DNA from: Diacronema lutheri
Taxonomy: Eukaryota; Haptophyta; Pavlovophyceae; Pavlovales; Pavlovaceae
Direction of reading: 5' to 3'
DNA: 64,000 nt
Assembly (NCBI GenBank): GCA_019448385.1
Contig: JAGTXO010000010.1
Location: 62,001 to 126,000 of the forward strand
The position numbers and the translations under genes are program-made. Below are positions 49,080 to 57,840 of this stretch, in pieces (position 1 is the stretch's first letter; each line of letters begins with the position of its first letter). Below the pieces are notes generated by a model. The model saw only the letters and a list, made by a program, of their open reading frames with translations, was not told the origin of the DNA and made no database searches.

Positions 49080-51197
49080 ATGGCGCGGCGCACGTCTGGC
49101 AACTACGGGTCGAACGCGCTGCGGACGGACGGCACAAGCTTCAACGTGGGCAACCAGTTGGGCGCGCGTCCGTCCATCCGCCTCTTCAGTCAGTACAACA
49201 CCGGCTCGGCGATGGCCGCCCTCCTCTCGGGCGCGGACGAGGGCGAGCCGCCGGTCGAGCGCGACGCGCCGCCACGGCCGGCGACGGCGTCGGTCGGCGC
49301 CGAGCGCGAGGCGGAAGGCGCATCGTGGGCGCACAGCACGCCCAAGAAGCCACCCGCCGATGACGCCGTCGCCGAGCCCGCCGCCGACACGCGCGCAGCG
49401 GCGGCCGGCGCGCGCGGCGCGCGGCGCGCATCGGCTGACGTGCCCGTCGACGTCTTCGAGCCGGCGCGGCGGCCGCACGCGGTGAGCGCGTCGGCGTCCA
49501 AGCCGAGGCCGCGCACGCCCCCGCCGCCCGCCGTTCAGCTTTTCCTCCCGCCGCGCCAGCCCGCAATCGAGCCGCTGCCGCCGCGCGCGCGCGTCGATGG
49601 CGACGGCGACGGCGGTGTCGCGGCCGTCGGCTCGGGCCTCGCGTCGGTGTCGCTCGCGCTCGGCGGGCGTGGGCTCGCGCGCGCGGCGCCGGCCGTGCCG
49701 TCGCTTGCGCCAAAGCGCGCCACGCCTCGCGCCGCGCCGCCGTCGACGCCGCCGCCGACGCCATCGCCTCAAGCTGCGCCCCGCCTCGGCGCCGGCGCGG
49801 CGCCCGAGGCGCGAGAGCTGAACGAGCTGTTCGCCGCGCGGCTGTCGCGGCTGCGCGCGCAGCCGGCCCTCCTCCTCCCGCTCCTCGACCGGCGCCTCGC
49901 CGCGCTCGAAGGCCACACGCAGCGCCTCGCGGACGGCAGCTTCGTCGAGACGGCGGAGGGCGCCTCCGCGCTCCACGACGCCGCCGACTTTGCACGCGCG
50001 CAGCGCGCGCTGCCCGCGCTCGTGCCGAGCGCGGGGCTGCGCCGCGCAGCCGCTGACCTCGCCGACGACCTCGCCGCCACCGGCGCCACCGGCACGAACA
50101 CGGCGGACGGCTCGTCGGCCGGCGAGCGCGTGTCACGCTATGGCGTGTGGCGGCGTGCGCGCGGCACCATTCTATATTTGGGCAGCTTGGGCGGCGCGGC
50201 GGGCAGCTTGGGCGGCGCGGCGGGCAGCTTAAGCGACGCGGCGGGTGGCGCGGTGGGCGGCGCGGCGGCGGGCGGCGCGGCGGGCGGCGCGGCGGGCGGC
50301 GCGGCGGCGGCGGCGGCGCTCGACGAGGCGCTCGTGTCCCTCGTCGTGGACGACGGCGACCCGACGCGCTCACACCGCGCGCTCCTCTTCTGCGAGGACT
50401 ACGCGCGCGTCGGCGCGGCCGCGGCGCCGCACGATGGCTACGGGCACGCGCTCGTCATCGAGCTCGCCGCGGAGTACGCGGACGACAACGTGGCGCTCAC
50501 GCAGCGCGAGCGGAGCGCCAGGTGGCGCAGCGCGAGCGGCGAGCGCGTCACCGCGAGCGTCACCGTCACCGCCGCCGCGCCGCGCACGCACGCGCCGCCG
50601 TCGCCGCCGTCGCCGTCGCTCGCGTCGAAAGGCGCGGCCGCGCGGCCGCCCGCGCCCACGCCCGCGCGGCCCACGCCGACGCGCGCCACGCAGGAGGCGT
50701 GCGGGGTGTGCACTCTGCCCATCGTGGGTGGCACCGTCGTCGCTCTGCCCGGCCGTGACGGCCAGCCCGGCCGCCGGCTGCACGCGCGCTGCTTTGCGTG
50801 CGCGCGGTGCGCGCGCACGCTCGTGGACGCGCCATACCGGCGCGACCGGCCGGCGGTCAGCGCGGCGCCGGAGGCGGCGGCAGTCCCGGAGGCGGCGGAG
50901 GTCGACGCGGCGGCGGTGGACGCGGCGGCGAGCGACGAGGCGGAGCGCTGCGCCTTCGTGTGCGAGCCGTGCTGGGCCGAGCATCACGCGCCGCGCTGCG
51001 CCGCGTGCGCGCGCCCCGTCTGCGACACGATCCTTTCCGCCCTCGGCGCGCGGTGGCACGCGGGCTGCTTCGCGTGCGGTGCGTGCGGCGCGGCGCTCGG
51101 CGGCGAGCAGGCCTTCTTCGAGGGCGAGGGCGGCGGGCCGGTGTGCGAGGCGTGCGTGGGCGCGCCGCGGCGCAGCGCCGGTGCATGGGTTGCCTGA
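49080..51197 (+). CDS. LIM-domain protein with disordered N-terminal half
   Basis: A single exon of 705 residues. Two LIM zinc-binding modules are visible near the C-terminus: CGVCTLPIVGG...HARCFACARC (from about residue 540) and, after an acidic Ala/Glu/Asp insert, CEPCWAEHH..CAACARPVC, then HAGCFACGACGAAL with a closing CEAC (about 620-695). LIM domains mediate protein binding, often at the actin cytoskeleton. The N-terminal part is Ala/Pro-rich and disordered, with an ordered block RELNELFAARLSRLRAQPAL that may be helical. GGAAGG repeats (bases about 50180-50320) interrupt it. The insert inside LIM 1 is unusual. Start 49080 is the first ATG after upstream non-ATG frame. Confidence 0.78.
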   Translation: MARRTSGNYGSNALRTDGTSFNVGNQLGARPSIRLFSQYNTGSAMAALLSGADEGEPPVERDAPPRPATASVGAEREAEGASWAHSTPKKPPADDAVAEPAADTRAAAAGARGARRASADVPVDVFEPARRPHAVSASASKPRPRTPPPPAVQLFLPPRQPAIEPLPPRARVDGDGDGGVAAVGSGLASVSLALGGRGLARAAPAVPSLAPKRATPRAAPPSTPPPTPSPQAAPRLGAGAAPEARELNELFAARLSRLRAQPALLLPLLDRRLAALEGHTQRLADGSFVETAEGASALHDAADFARAQRALPALVPSAGLRRAAADLADDLAATGATGTNTADGSSAGERVSRYGVWRRARGTILYLGSLGGAAGSLGGAAGSLSDAAGGAVGGAAAGGAAGGAAGGAAAAAALDEALVSLVVDDGDPTRSHRALLFCEDYARVGAAAAPHDGYGHALVIELAAEYADDNVALTQRERSARWRSASGERVTASVTVTAAAPRTHAPPSPPSPSLASKGAAARPPAPTPARPTPTRATQEACGVCTLPIVGGTVVALPGRDGQPGRRLHARCFACARCARTLVDAPYRRDRPAVSAAPEAAAVPEAAEVDAAAVDAAASDEAERCAFVCEPCWAEHHAPRCAACARPVCDTILSALGARWHAGCFACGACGAALGGEQAFFEGEGGGPVCEACVGAPRRSAGAWVA

Positions 51198-51305
51198 GCG
51201 CGCGTCTGGCGTTGACTGAAAGACGTCGACGTCACAGACGGACTTCGAGAAACTTCCCTCACCTTCCCACATGGAAGGCACTGCTCAAAAGAGGGAGTCG
51301 TCCTG

Positions 51306-52808
51306 ATGCGACGACCAGCGACGGCACTGCTCCTGCTGCTCGCGCGCGGCGCGACGACGCTGCGCCCATGCGCGCCTGCGCGCGTGCGCACGACGCGCGG
51401 CCCCGCCTGGCTTGCCATGGCCGCGTACGGCGAGCCCACGACGCTCGACGCGGACGACACGCCGCAGCCGGCGGTCGCGAGCGCGCGCGCGCGCGCGGCC
51501 ATGGCGCGCGAGAGCGCGGCGCCGGCGATCGGCGCGACGTACCGCAGCGCGGACTTCATGCCGCTTATCGGCGGCTTCCTCGCGCTCAAGCTCGACATCA
51601 CCGGCCGGACCACCGCACGGCTCCAGCTGTCGGGCGCGCTCTCGCTCACGGACACGATCTCCTACCGCGTCGACCCGTACGGCCGGCTGCTCTTCTCGCT
51701 CGGCCCGCGCGCGCGCCGGCTCCTTCGCGCGCTCGATGTCTCTGTTGTCGACGCCGTCTACTCCAGGCCCACCGACAGCGCGCACATCACGATCAAGCTG
51801 CCCGCGCTGCCCGCGCGGCGCGTGTACCTGACGCGTGTGGGCGGCCCGCGCCGTCAGCCCGACGGCGCGGCCGCGCCCGCGCGCGCGCCCGCGGCGCGCG
51901 GCGCGGCGCGGCCAGTGGCGCGGCGCGCGCTCGACGTGCGCGCTGCGCTCGCGCCGAGCATCGAGGCCGTCGCGGTCGCCATCCTCGCCGCCGCCGACGC
52001 AACGGACGGGCGCGCGCGTGCGGACGAGGCCGCGGACGCGGACGCCGCGCGCGGGCCCGCGACCGGCGGCGGCGACGGCGGCAGCAGCGTCGGCAATGGG
52101 CTCGGCGGGCTCGGGCGCGAGCTCGCCTCGTCGATCGGCGCGAGCGCGGAGGACGCGCTCGCCGATGTGCGCGCCGTTGCGTCCGGCGTCGACGCGATGC
52201 GCCGGGAGCTCTTTCTAAAGTTGGGCGCCTTTGGCGCTGCCGACCGTGCCGTCACTGAGTCGCTTGACGCTGAGGCGGATCGCGAGCACTCGGTGCAGGC
52301 GGAGGTCGACAACAGCACGCGCGCGGCGCGCGCGCATGGCGGCATCGCCGCGTACGGCGCGGCGCCCGCGCCCGCGCCCACCGCGCGCGCCGCGCCTTCG
52401 CCGCCGCCGCCGAGTGCTGGGTCGCGCGCCGGCGTGCGCGCCGCCGGCGCGCCGTCGGCGGGCGCGCCCGCGCGCGCTGGCCTGCCGCCGGTCGGCGCAG
52501 TGTACGCACGCTCGCTCACTCTGCCCGTCATCGGCATGCAGACCGTCCGTCTCGCCATCGAAGGCGAGAGGTGCGCGCGTCTTGTGCTGACTGGCGCACT
52601 CTCACTCGACGAGCCGCTCGAGTACGGGATCGACCGGCACTCGGGCGCGTTCACCTTTGAGCTGGGCGCGGGAACGCTCCGGCTGCTGCGCGGGATGGGC
52701 GTCTCGCTCACCGCCGCCGACTACACGCCTGCGGGCGACACGGCATCCGTCACGATCAAGCCGCCGGCGATCGGCCCGATACGCATCGAGCTCTCACGCG
52801 CGAGCTGA
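51306..52808 (+). CDS. Secreted or plastid protein with duplicated domain
   Basis: A single exon of 500 residues. The leader MRRPATALLLLLARGATTLR looks like a signal peptide. Two ~100-residue copies of one domain are separated by a low-complexity linker: copy 1 about 76-179, copy 2 about 397-500. Matching blocks are GATYRSADFMPLIG / GAVYARSLTLPVIG, LSGALSLTDTISYRVD / LTGALSLDEPLEYGID, RLLRALDVSV / RLLRGMGVSL and ITIKLPALP / VTIKPPAIG. The domain is beta-rich, which suggests a ligand-binding or lipid-associated fold. I do not recognise the family. It starts 108 bp after the LIM gene on the same strand. Confidence 0.7.
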   Translation: MRRPATALLLLLARGATTLRPCAPARVRTTRGPAWLAMAAYGEPTTLDADDTPQPAVASARARAAMARESAAPAIGATYRSADFMPLIGGFLALKLDITGRTTARLQLSGALSLTDTISYRVDPYGRLLFSLGPRARRLLRALDVSVVDAVYSRPTDSAHITIKLPALPARRVYLTRVGGPRRQPDGAAAPARAPAARGAARPVARRALDVRAALAPSIEAVAVAILAAADATDGRARADEAADADAARGPATGGGDGGSSVGNGLGGLGRELASSIGASAEDALADVRAVASGVDAMRRELFLKLGAFGAADRAVTESLDAEADREHSVQAEVDNSTRAARAHGGIAAYGAAPAPAPTARAAPSPPPPSAGSRAGVRAAGAPSAGAPARAGLPPVGAVYARSLTLPVIGMQTVRLAIEGERCARLVLTGALSLDEPLEYGIDRHSGAFTFELGAGTLRLLRGMGVSLTAADYTPAGDTASVTIKPPAIGPIRIELSRAS

Positions 52809-53509
52809 CTGGACGCCCACCGATTCCGAACGTGCGATTGGCTGACATCGTCAGTGACAGACGGATCAGTGAGAACTGGAAAGACACAGTGGAAGTCGCC
52901 GATTCGGACCTGTGGCGCGCGTGTGGCGCGCGCGCGCGCGCTCAGCACGCCGCGCGCAGGTCGCACGACGCACGCGCCAAGCCGCGCGCCAGAGCGCCGC
53001 CTGTCGCTGCGCAGATGACCGCGCCGCAGGCCTGTGCGGACGTGGCGTGTAGGCGCAGCGACCTCTCCGCCGGGTGCGCGCCCGCTGGGCGAGAACGCCC
53101 AGCGGGCACGCGCCGGCGCGGCGTGGCGGAGGGGAGGCGCTCCTTCTTCGAGAATGTGGCCAAGACCATGGGCGCCAACTGCCCCGCTCCCCAGTGTCGG
53201 TGTGTCCGCCACTGGGGGATAAGTACTACGCCTGCAGTGAGTGCGCGTGCGCCGAGACGAAACGCCTCGCGCCGCTCGGGCGAGCGGCGCGCGCGGGGCG
53301 CGGAGGCCACCGCGCGCGCGCGCCCGCCCGTCCCTCCCCGTGCCCGCCACGCTGTGCCGTGCCCACGCGGAGCGGCAGACTCTGGCAGCGACGCGCGCGG
53401 CGGACGCGACCACGGCTGGGGCCGGCCCGCTGCGCGCGGCAAATGCTGCGCCCCAACCCTCGCGCGCCCCGCCGCCCCAGACGCCGCCCAACCCGGGGCG
53501 CGCCATGCC

Positions 53510-53650
53510 GCACCCCAACCCTCTCCCTTTCCCAGGGCTCGGCACCGCGCCACGCCGCACCCCAACCCTCTCCCTTTCCCAGGGCTCGGCACCGCGCCCC
53601 GCCGCACCTTAACCCTCTCCCTTTCCCAGGGCTCGGCGCCGCGCCACGCC
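53510..53650. repeat. 47-bp tandem repeat, three copies
   Basis: Copies begin at 53510, 53557 and 53604 with a few differences; core CTCTCCCTTTCCCAGGGCTC. Part of the unit (CCCTTTCCCAGGG) is nearly palindromic. Confidence 0.9.
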
Positions 53651-53701
53651 GCGCCAGCCACGCCGCGCCGCGCCGCGCCGCGCCGCGCCGCGCCGCGCGA
53701 G

Positions 53702-53790
53702 GCAGGCGTGGCAGGCGTGGCAGGCGTGGCAGGCGTGGCAGGCGTGACAGGCGTGACAGGCGTGACAGGCGTGACAGGCGTGACAGGCGT
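53702..53790. repeat. 9-bp tandem repeat, about ten copies
   Basis: GCAGGCGTG five times, then ACAGGCGTG about five times: two homogenised blocks of the same unit. Confidence 0.9.
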
Positions 53791-54009
53791 AGCGCGGCGA
53801 GGGGCTCCGCGCCAGGCAGGCGCGGGGCTCCGCCAGGCGCGCGGCGGGGCCGTGGAAGCAGACCGCTTTGTGCGCGCACCCGACGCGCGCGGCGTGCGCT
53901 CATAGTTTCTGCATCAGCGCCTTTTTTCGATCATGCAGCATCGTTTTAAAGTTGGCCTCCTGGTTTTCGAGCACCGCCCTCGCCTGCGCGCGCGGGAGCG
54001 GGAACGAAT

Positions 54010-54180
54010 GCGGAGGGCGGAGGGCGGCGGACGGAGGGCGGCGGACGGAGGGCGGAGGGCGGAGGGCGGAGGCGGAGGGCGGAGGGCGGAGGGCGGCGAA
54101 GGCGGAGGCGGCGAAGGCGGAGGCGGAGGCGGAGGCGGAGGCGGAGGCGGGGGTGGAGGCGGAGGCGGGGGGCGGGGGGC
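54010..54180. repeat. GGAGGGCGGCG / GGCGGA purine-rich array
   Basis: A strongly purine-rich plus strand made of GGAGGGCGG units turning into GGCGGA hexamers, just beyond the NOP14 stop codon. Confidence 0.85.
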
Positions 54181-54205
54181 CGAGGGCGGCGGCGCAGCAC
54201 GCGCG

Positions 54206-57200
54206 TCACGCAAAACGTGCGCGCAGCGCGGGACGCAAGGCTGGGTGGGGTCCGCGCGCGGTCCGGGTGCGGTCCGGGAGGGCGCGCGTGTCCGGCGGCG
54301 CGGCGCGTGCGGCACGTGCCCGCTTCTGCGCCTTGTCCAGCTCCGCGTCGAGCTGCGCGCGCCGGCTGAGCCGCTCGGCGGCGACGAAGGCCGCGTCCTT
54401 TCGCAGCTCGCGCTCCGCCGCCTTGAGCTCACGCCGGTGCTGGGCGCGCAGCGCAGCCGTTTCGCGCATTTGGCGCGCCGCCGCCTTCATCTCGTCGCGC
54501 GACGCGCCGGGCAGCATCGACGGGCGCACGGCCGAGATCGGCCGGTCGAGCGCCGCCGCGCGCCCGGACTCGTCAAAGTCCGGCTCGAGCGTGCGCAGGC
54601 TGACCGGCGCGCGCCGCTGCAGCGCCAAAGGCGCGCGTCGGCTCACCGCCGCGCGGACGCACGCGTCGAGCGCGTCGCGCGCGCGCTCGACCGCGCGCGC
54701 CTCGCTGTCCGCCTGCGCGCCCAGCCGGCGCAGCGCCGCGCAGAGCTGCGCGGCGCTCGCGCGCGTCGCGCCGGCGGCCTCGGGCGCGCAGGCGCAGTCG
54801 GCGAGGGCACGCGACGCGTCCGACGCGAGCGCCGTCCACGCGGCCGCGCAGTCGAGCAAGCAGTCGAGCCGCGCGGCCTCGTCGAGCGCGCCGTCGTTCT
54901 CGCGCGCGCCCGCCACGAGGCTCGTGCGCGACGCGTCCTCCCAGCCCGACGCCGCGTGCGCCAGAAGCACGCGCGCGCGGCGCGCGCACGCGCGCGCGCC
55001 GGCGGCCGGCGGCGTGCACGCGTCGAACGCGTGGGCGAGCGCGAGGCCGACGCGCGCGGCGCCGGCGTGCGCCTCGGGCGCGTACCGCGCGCCGCCGTCC
55101 GCCGCCGCGTAGTGCAGCAGCAGCCCGCAACTGCCAACGGCCAGCATGGCGTCGGACGCGCGGTCGAGGGGCGCGCGACACGACGCGGCGCGCGCGAGCA
55201 CGAGCGCGCCGGCGGTGCAGACAGCATGGCGGCGGTCCGTCGTGGGGAACAGGTTGGCAATCAGCTTGAGCGTGAGCAGCTCCGCGCCGCACGCGCGCGC
55301 GCGCGCGAGCGCGTCCGCGTCCGCTCGGCGCGCGTCGCGCGCGCCGCGCCGCGCGGCCTTGTCGAGCGCGCGCTCGCGGCGGTCGGCGGCGGCGACCATC
55401 TCGCCGAGCAGCACCTTGGCGCGCTCGGCCGCGCTCATCGGCACGGCGTGGCACAGCGTGTGCAGCGGCGCGCACAGCGCGTCGAGCGAGCGCACCTCAA
55501 ACGCTCCGCGCGCGCACAGCGCGGCCGGCCTGCGGAGGAGGAGGTCACAGAGCATGCCCAATGCCGGCTTGTTGGTCGGTGAGAGGGATGTGTGATGGCA
55601 CGCAAGCACGCGGTTGAGGAGCAGGTGCTCGGACTCGGCCGAGCCGCGCGCCAGCGCGAGCAGCGCGTCGAGCTCGGCCTCCGTCTGCGGGCACGCCGGC
55701 GCGAACGGCAAGTCGATGCGAGCGTCCTCGACGCGCCGGTCGGCGGGCGCGCGCTCGCCCGAGCGCTGGGGCTGCTCGGCGTCGGCGGCGCCGTCGTTGG
55801 TATCGCCCGGCTTCAACTGCGCCTCGCGCCCGCGCCCGGCGCCGCCGTCGGCACCGCCGCCAATCTCGCGCGCGGGCGGGCGGCGCGCGCTCGCCGGGAG
55901 CGGCTCCGACGCGGCGCGCGCCCGTGCGCCATCGTAGTCGTCGTCGTCATCGTCGTCCGCGTCGTCGTCGTCATCGTCGTCATCATCGCCGCTCTCCTCG
56001 CCCTCCTCACCCTCCTCCCCCGCAGCCTCGGCCTCACCGTCACTCCCGCTGCCGTCGTTCCCGCCGCCGCCATCGTCATCGTCGCCGTCGCCGAGTTTAA
56101 AATTGACCTCCAGGTCGTCGTCCGTTCGCGCGCGCGCGCCGGCGCGCGCTCCGCCGCCGAGGCCGACGTCCGCGGCGCCCGCGCCGACGGCGGCGAGCTC
56201 GGCGCGCATCCGCGCCTTGCGCTCCACCTCGAGCCGCGCGAGCCGCTCCGCCTCCGCCTCCGCCTTCTCCGCGTCGGTGCGCAGCCGGTCGGCGGGCCGC
56301 GCGCGCGATGCGAGCGCGAGCTCGCGCGAGAGCGCGTCAAAGTCGGCGTGCTTGTCGGCGCGCGCGTCGTCGGCGCGCTCGGGTGCGGCGGCTGGCACGT
56401 GCTCGTCCTCGCCGCGCTGCGCTGGCTGCGCCGCCAACGCCGCCGCCGCCGCGACCGCGGGCGCCGTTGCCGCCGCCGCCGCCGCCGACGGCGCGGCCGG
56501 CGCGTGCCGCGTGAGCAGCGCACGAATGTCGTCAAACTGCGCGTCGAGCTCGGCGATGGTCTGCACCTGCTCGAGCTTGGCGCGGTGGCGCTCGGCGCGG
56601 TAGAACTTGGACTTTGCAATCACCTCCGCCATCACCTCGGCACGGCTCTTCACGCGCTCGCCATCGACGCCCGCGCCGCCGCCCGCGCCGTCGCCGTCGC
56701 CTCCTCCAAAGTTGAGTTCGCGCACGTAGCGCGCAGAACCCATGCCAAGCTCGGCCTCCTCGTTCTCGTCGTCACTGGGCGCGTCCCACGTACCCATGTT
56801 GTGCTCGCCCAGCGCCTCGCCCATGTGCGTCAGCCCAGCGCCGCCGTCGGCCGCGCCGCCGTCGGCGTCGCCGTCGTCGAGCGCGTATCGCGCCGCGCGC
56901 GACGAGACCTTGGCCTTCTTGGCGAGCTTGTACCGGCCGAGCATCTTGTCCTCGAGGGACATGCCTGCCGCCTGCTCGCCAAAGCGCTCGTCCACAAAGC
57001 TCGACGCGCGGCCCTCGCGCGCGAGCTGGACGGCGAGCGTGCGCTTCCGGTTCTCGACGCCGCGCGCACGCGAGACGGCCGCGTTGACGGCGAGGCCCTT
57101 GACGTGGCGGCCAAGGACGTCGTGGTGCGGCCTCGCGTGGATGTAGTCGAACGCGCTCACGCCAGTGCCGCGCCGCGCCGCGCCCAATTTGGCCCGCACC

Positions 57201-57235
57201 GAGTTGCGCCCCGGCGCCCCGGCCTGCTTCACCAT
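54206..57235 (-). CDS. NOP14: Nucleolar protein 14 (SSU processome)
   Basis: A single exon of 1,009 residues (human NOP14 has ~860). The N-terminus has GAPGRNSVRAKLG, then HDVLGRHVKGLAVNAAVSRA, RKRTLAVQL, FVDERFGEQAAGMSLEDKML, all in the family's order. YVRELNFGGG, KSRAEVMAEVIAKSKFYRAE, DFDALSRELAL, an acidic run (EESGDDDDDDDDDADDDD) and the C-terminal helical region with basic KARMRAEL/RRELKAAEREL stretches follow. NOP14 works in the nucleolus in 18S rRNA processing and 40S assembly. The frame stays open for ~240 codons upstream of the ATG, but that stretch is unlike the family. The extra length comes from Ala-rich inserts. Confidence 0.9.
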   Translation of the reverse strand: MVKQAGAPGRNSVRAKLGAARRGTGVSAFDYIHARPHHDVLGRHVKGLAVNAAVSRARGVENRKRTLAVQLAREGRASSFVDERFGEQAAGMSLEDKMLGRYKLAKKAKVSSRAARYALDDGDADGGAADGGAGLTHMGEALGEHNMGTWDAPSDDENEEAELGMGSARYVRELNFGGGDGDGAGGGAGVDGERVKSRAEVMAEVIAKSKFYRAERHRAKLEQVQTIAELDAQFDDIRALLTRHAPAAPSAAAAAATAPAVAAAAALAAQPAQRGEDEHVPAAAPERADDARADKHADFDALSRELALASRARPADRLRTDAEKAEAEAERLARLEVERKARMRAELAAVGAGAADVGLGGGARAGARARTDDDLEVNFKLGDGDDDDGGGGNDGSGSDGEAEAAGEEGEEGEESGDDDDDDDDDADDDDDDDYDGARARAASEPLPASARRPPAREIGGGADGGAGRGREAQLKPGDTNDGAADAEQPQRSGERAPADRRVEDARIDLPFAPACPQTEAELDALLALARGSAESEHLLLNRVLACHHTSLSPTNKPALGMLCDLLLRRPAALCARGAFEVRSLDALCAPLHTLCHAVPMSAAERAKVLLGEMVAAADRRERALDKAARRGARDARRADADALARARACGAELLTLKLIANLFPTTDRRHAVCTAGALVLARAASCRAPLDRASDAMLAVGSCGLLLHYAAADGGARYAPEAHAGAARVGLALAHAFDACTPPAAGARACARRARVLLAHAASGWEDASRTSLVAGARENDGALDEAARLDCLLDCAAAWTALASDASRALADCACAPEAAGATRASAAQLCAALRRLGAQADSEARAVERARDALDACVRAAVSRRAPLALQRRAPVSLRTLEPDFDESGRAAALDRPISAVRPSMLPGASRDEMKAAARQMRETAALRAQHRRELKAAERELRKDAAFVAAERLSRRAQLDAELDKAQKRARAARAAPPDTRALPDRTRTARGPHPALRPALRARFA

Positions 57236-57840
57236 CGTGGACGTCGCGTGCCAAGGCGCAACTCCGTGCAACGCGTGACAGTGACGCATGCATGCAGCGA
57301 GTGCCGCGAAAACGAGGCCAAGAGGCAGCGCAGTGCAAAGCCGCACCGCGACGCTGCAGGCAAGAAGCTGCGTGGTGGCGGCTCGGCTCGGCCGCACGCA
57401 AATGCTGCAGCACGCCCCCGGTGCTGCGTACTCGGCGAGCGGTGATTGCTCCGAGCCCCCACGACAGGCCCCAGGCGACGTTGGCCATGTCCTGGCCCGC
57501 GTCGTGCCTCGTTGAAGCACTGCCCATGGGCGGCAGACGTCAACCACCTGCGCACTGCCACTGGGCGCCATGCGCGGAGCGGAATGACACAGATGCCGTA
57601 GCCCGTACTCGAGCACGCGCGCGCCGCTCATGGCGCGCCGTGGCCGAGCGGCGCGTGCCGATCGGAACCGTTCGTTGCCGCTCGGCGGCTGCCGGGCAGC
57701 CCCAATCGTCACTGACACCGTGCCCAAGCGATGGGACCAGCTAAGTTGCCCCCAAGCCACCGTCTGCGCCTCCGCGGCTTCCGGGTCGCGCCGGAGTGCA
57801 CCCCGGTCTTCCCGCCCTTCGCGCCGCATCCGCGCGAACG
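57236..57840. promoter_or_regulatory. Divergent promoter region, NOP14 / TPR gene
   Basis: About 605 bp between start codons. Open on the minus strand in frame with NOP14 but without resemblance to the family. No TATA box recognised. Confidence 0.35.

Larger units (their letters stand above)
52809..54205. other. Intergenic, about 1.4 kb, minisatellite-rich
   Basis: No gene was supported. It contains three adjacent tandem arrays listed separately and ends in a GA-rich stretch before the NOP14 stop. Confidence 0.5.

Noticed and set aside
53510-53650. CRISPR-like array
   Set aside because: Repeats are directly adjacent without spacers, there are only three copies, and the genome is eukaryotic.
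54206-54600. Several plus-strand Arg/Ala ORFs across NOP14 (for example 53933-55582, 55592-57445)
   Set aside because: Shadows of the NOP14 frame; translations lack any domain.
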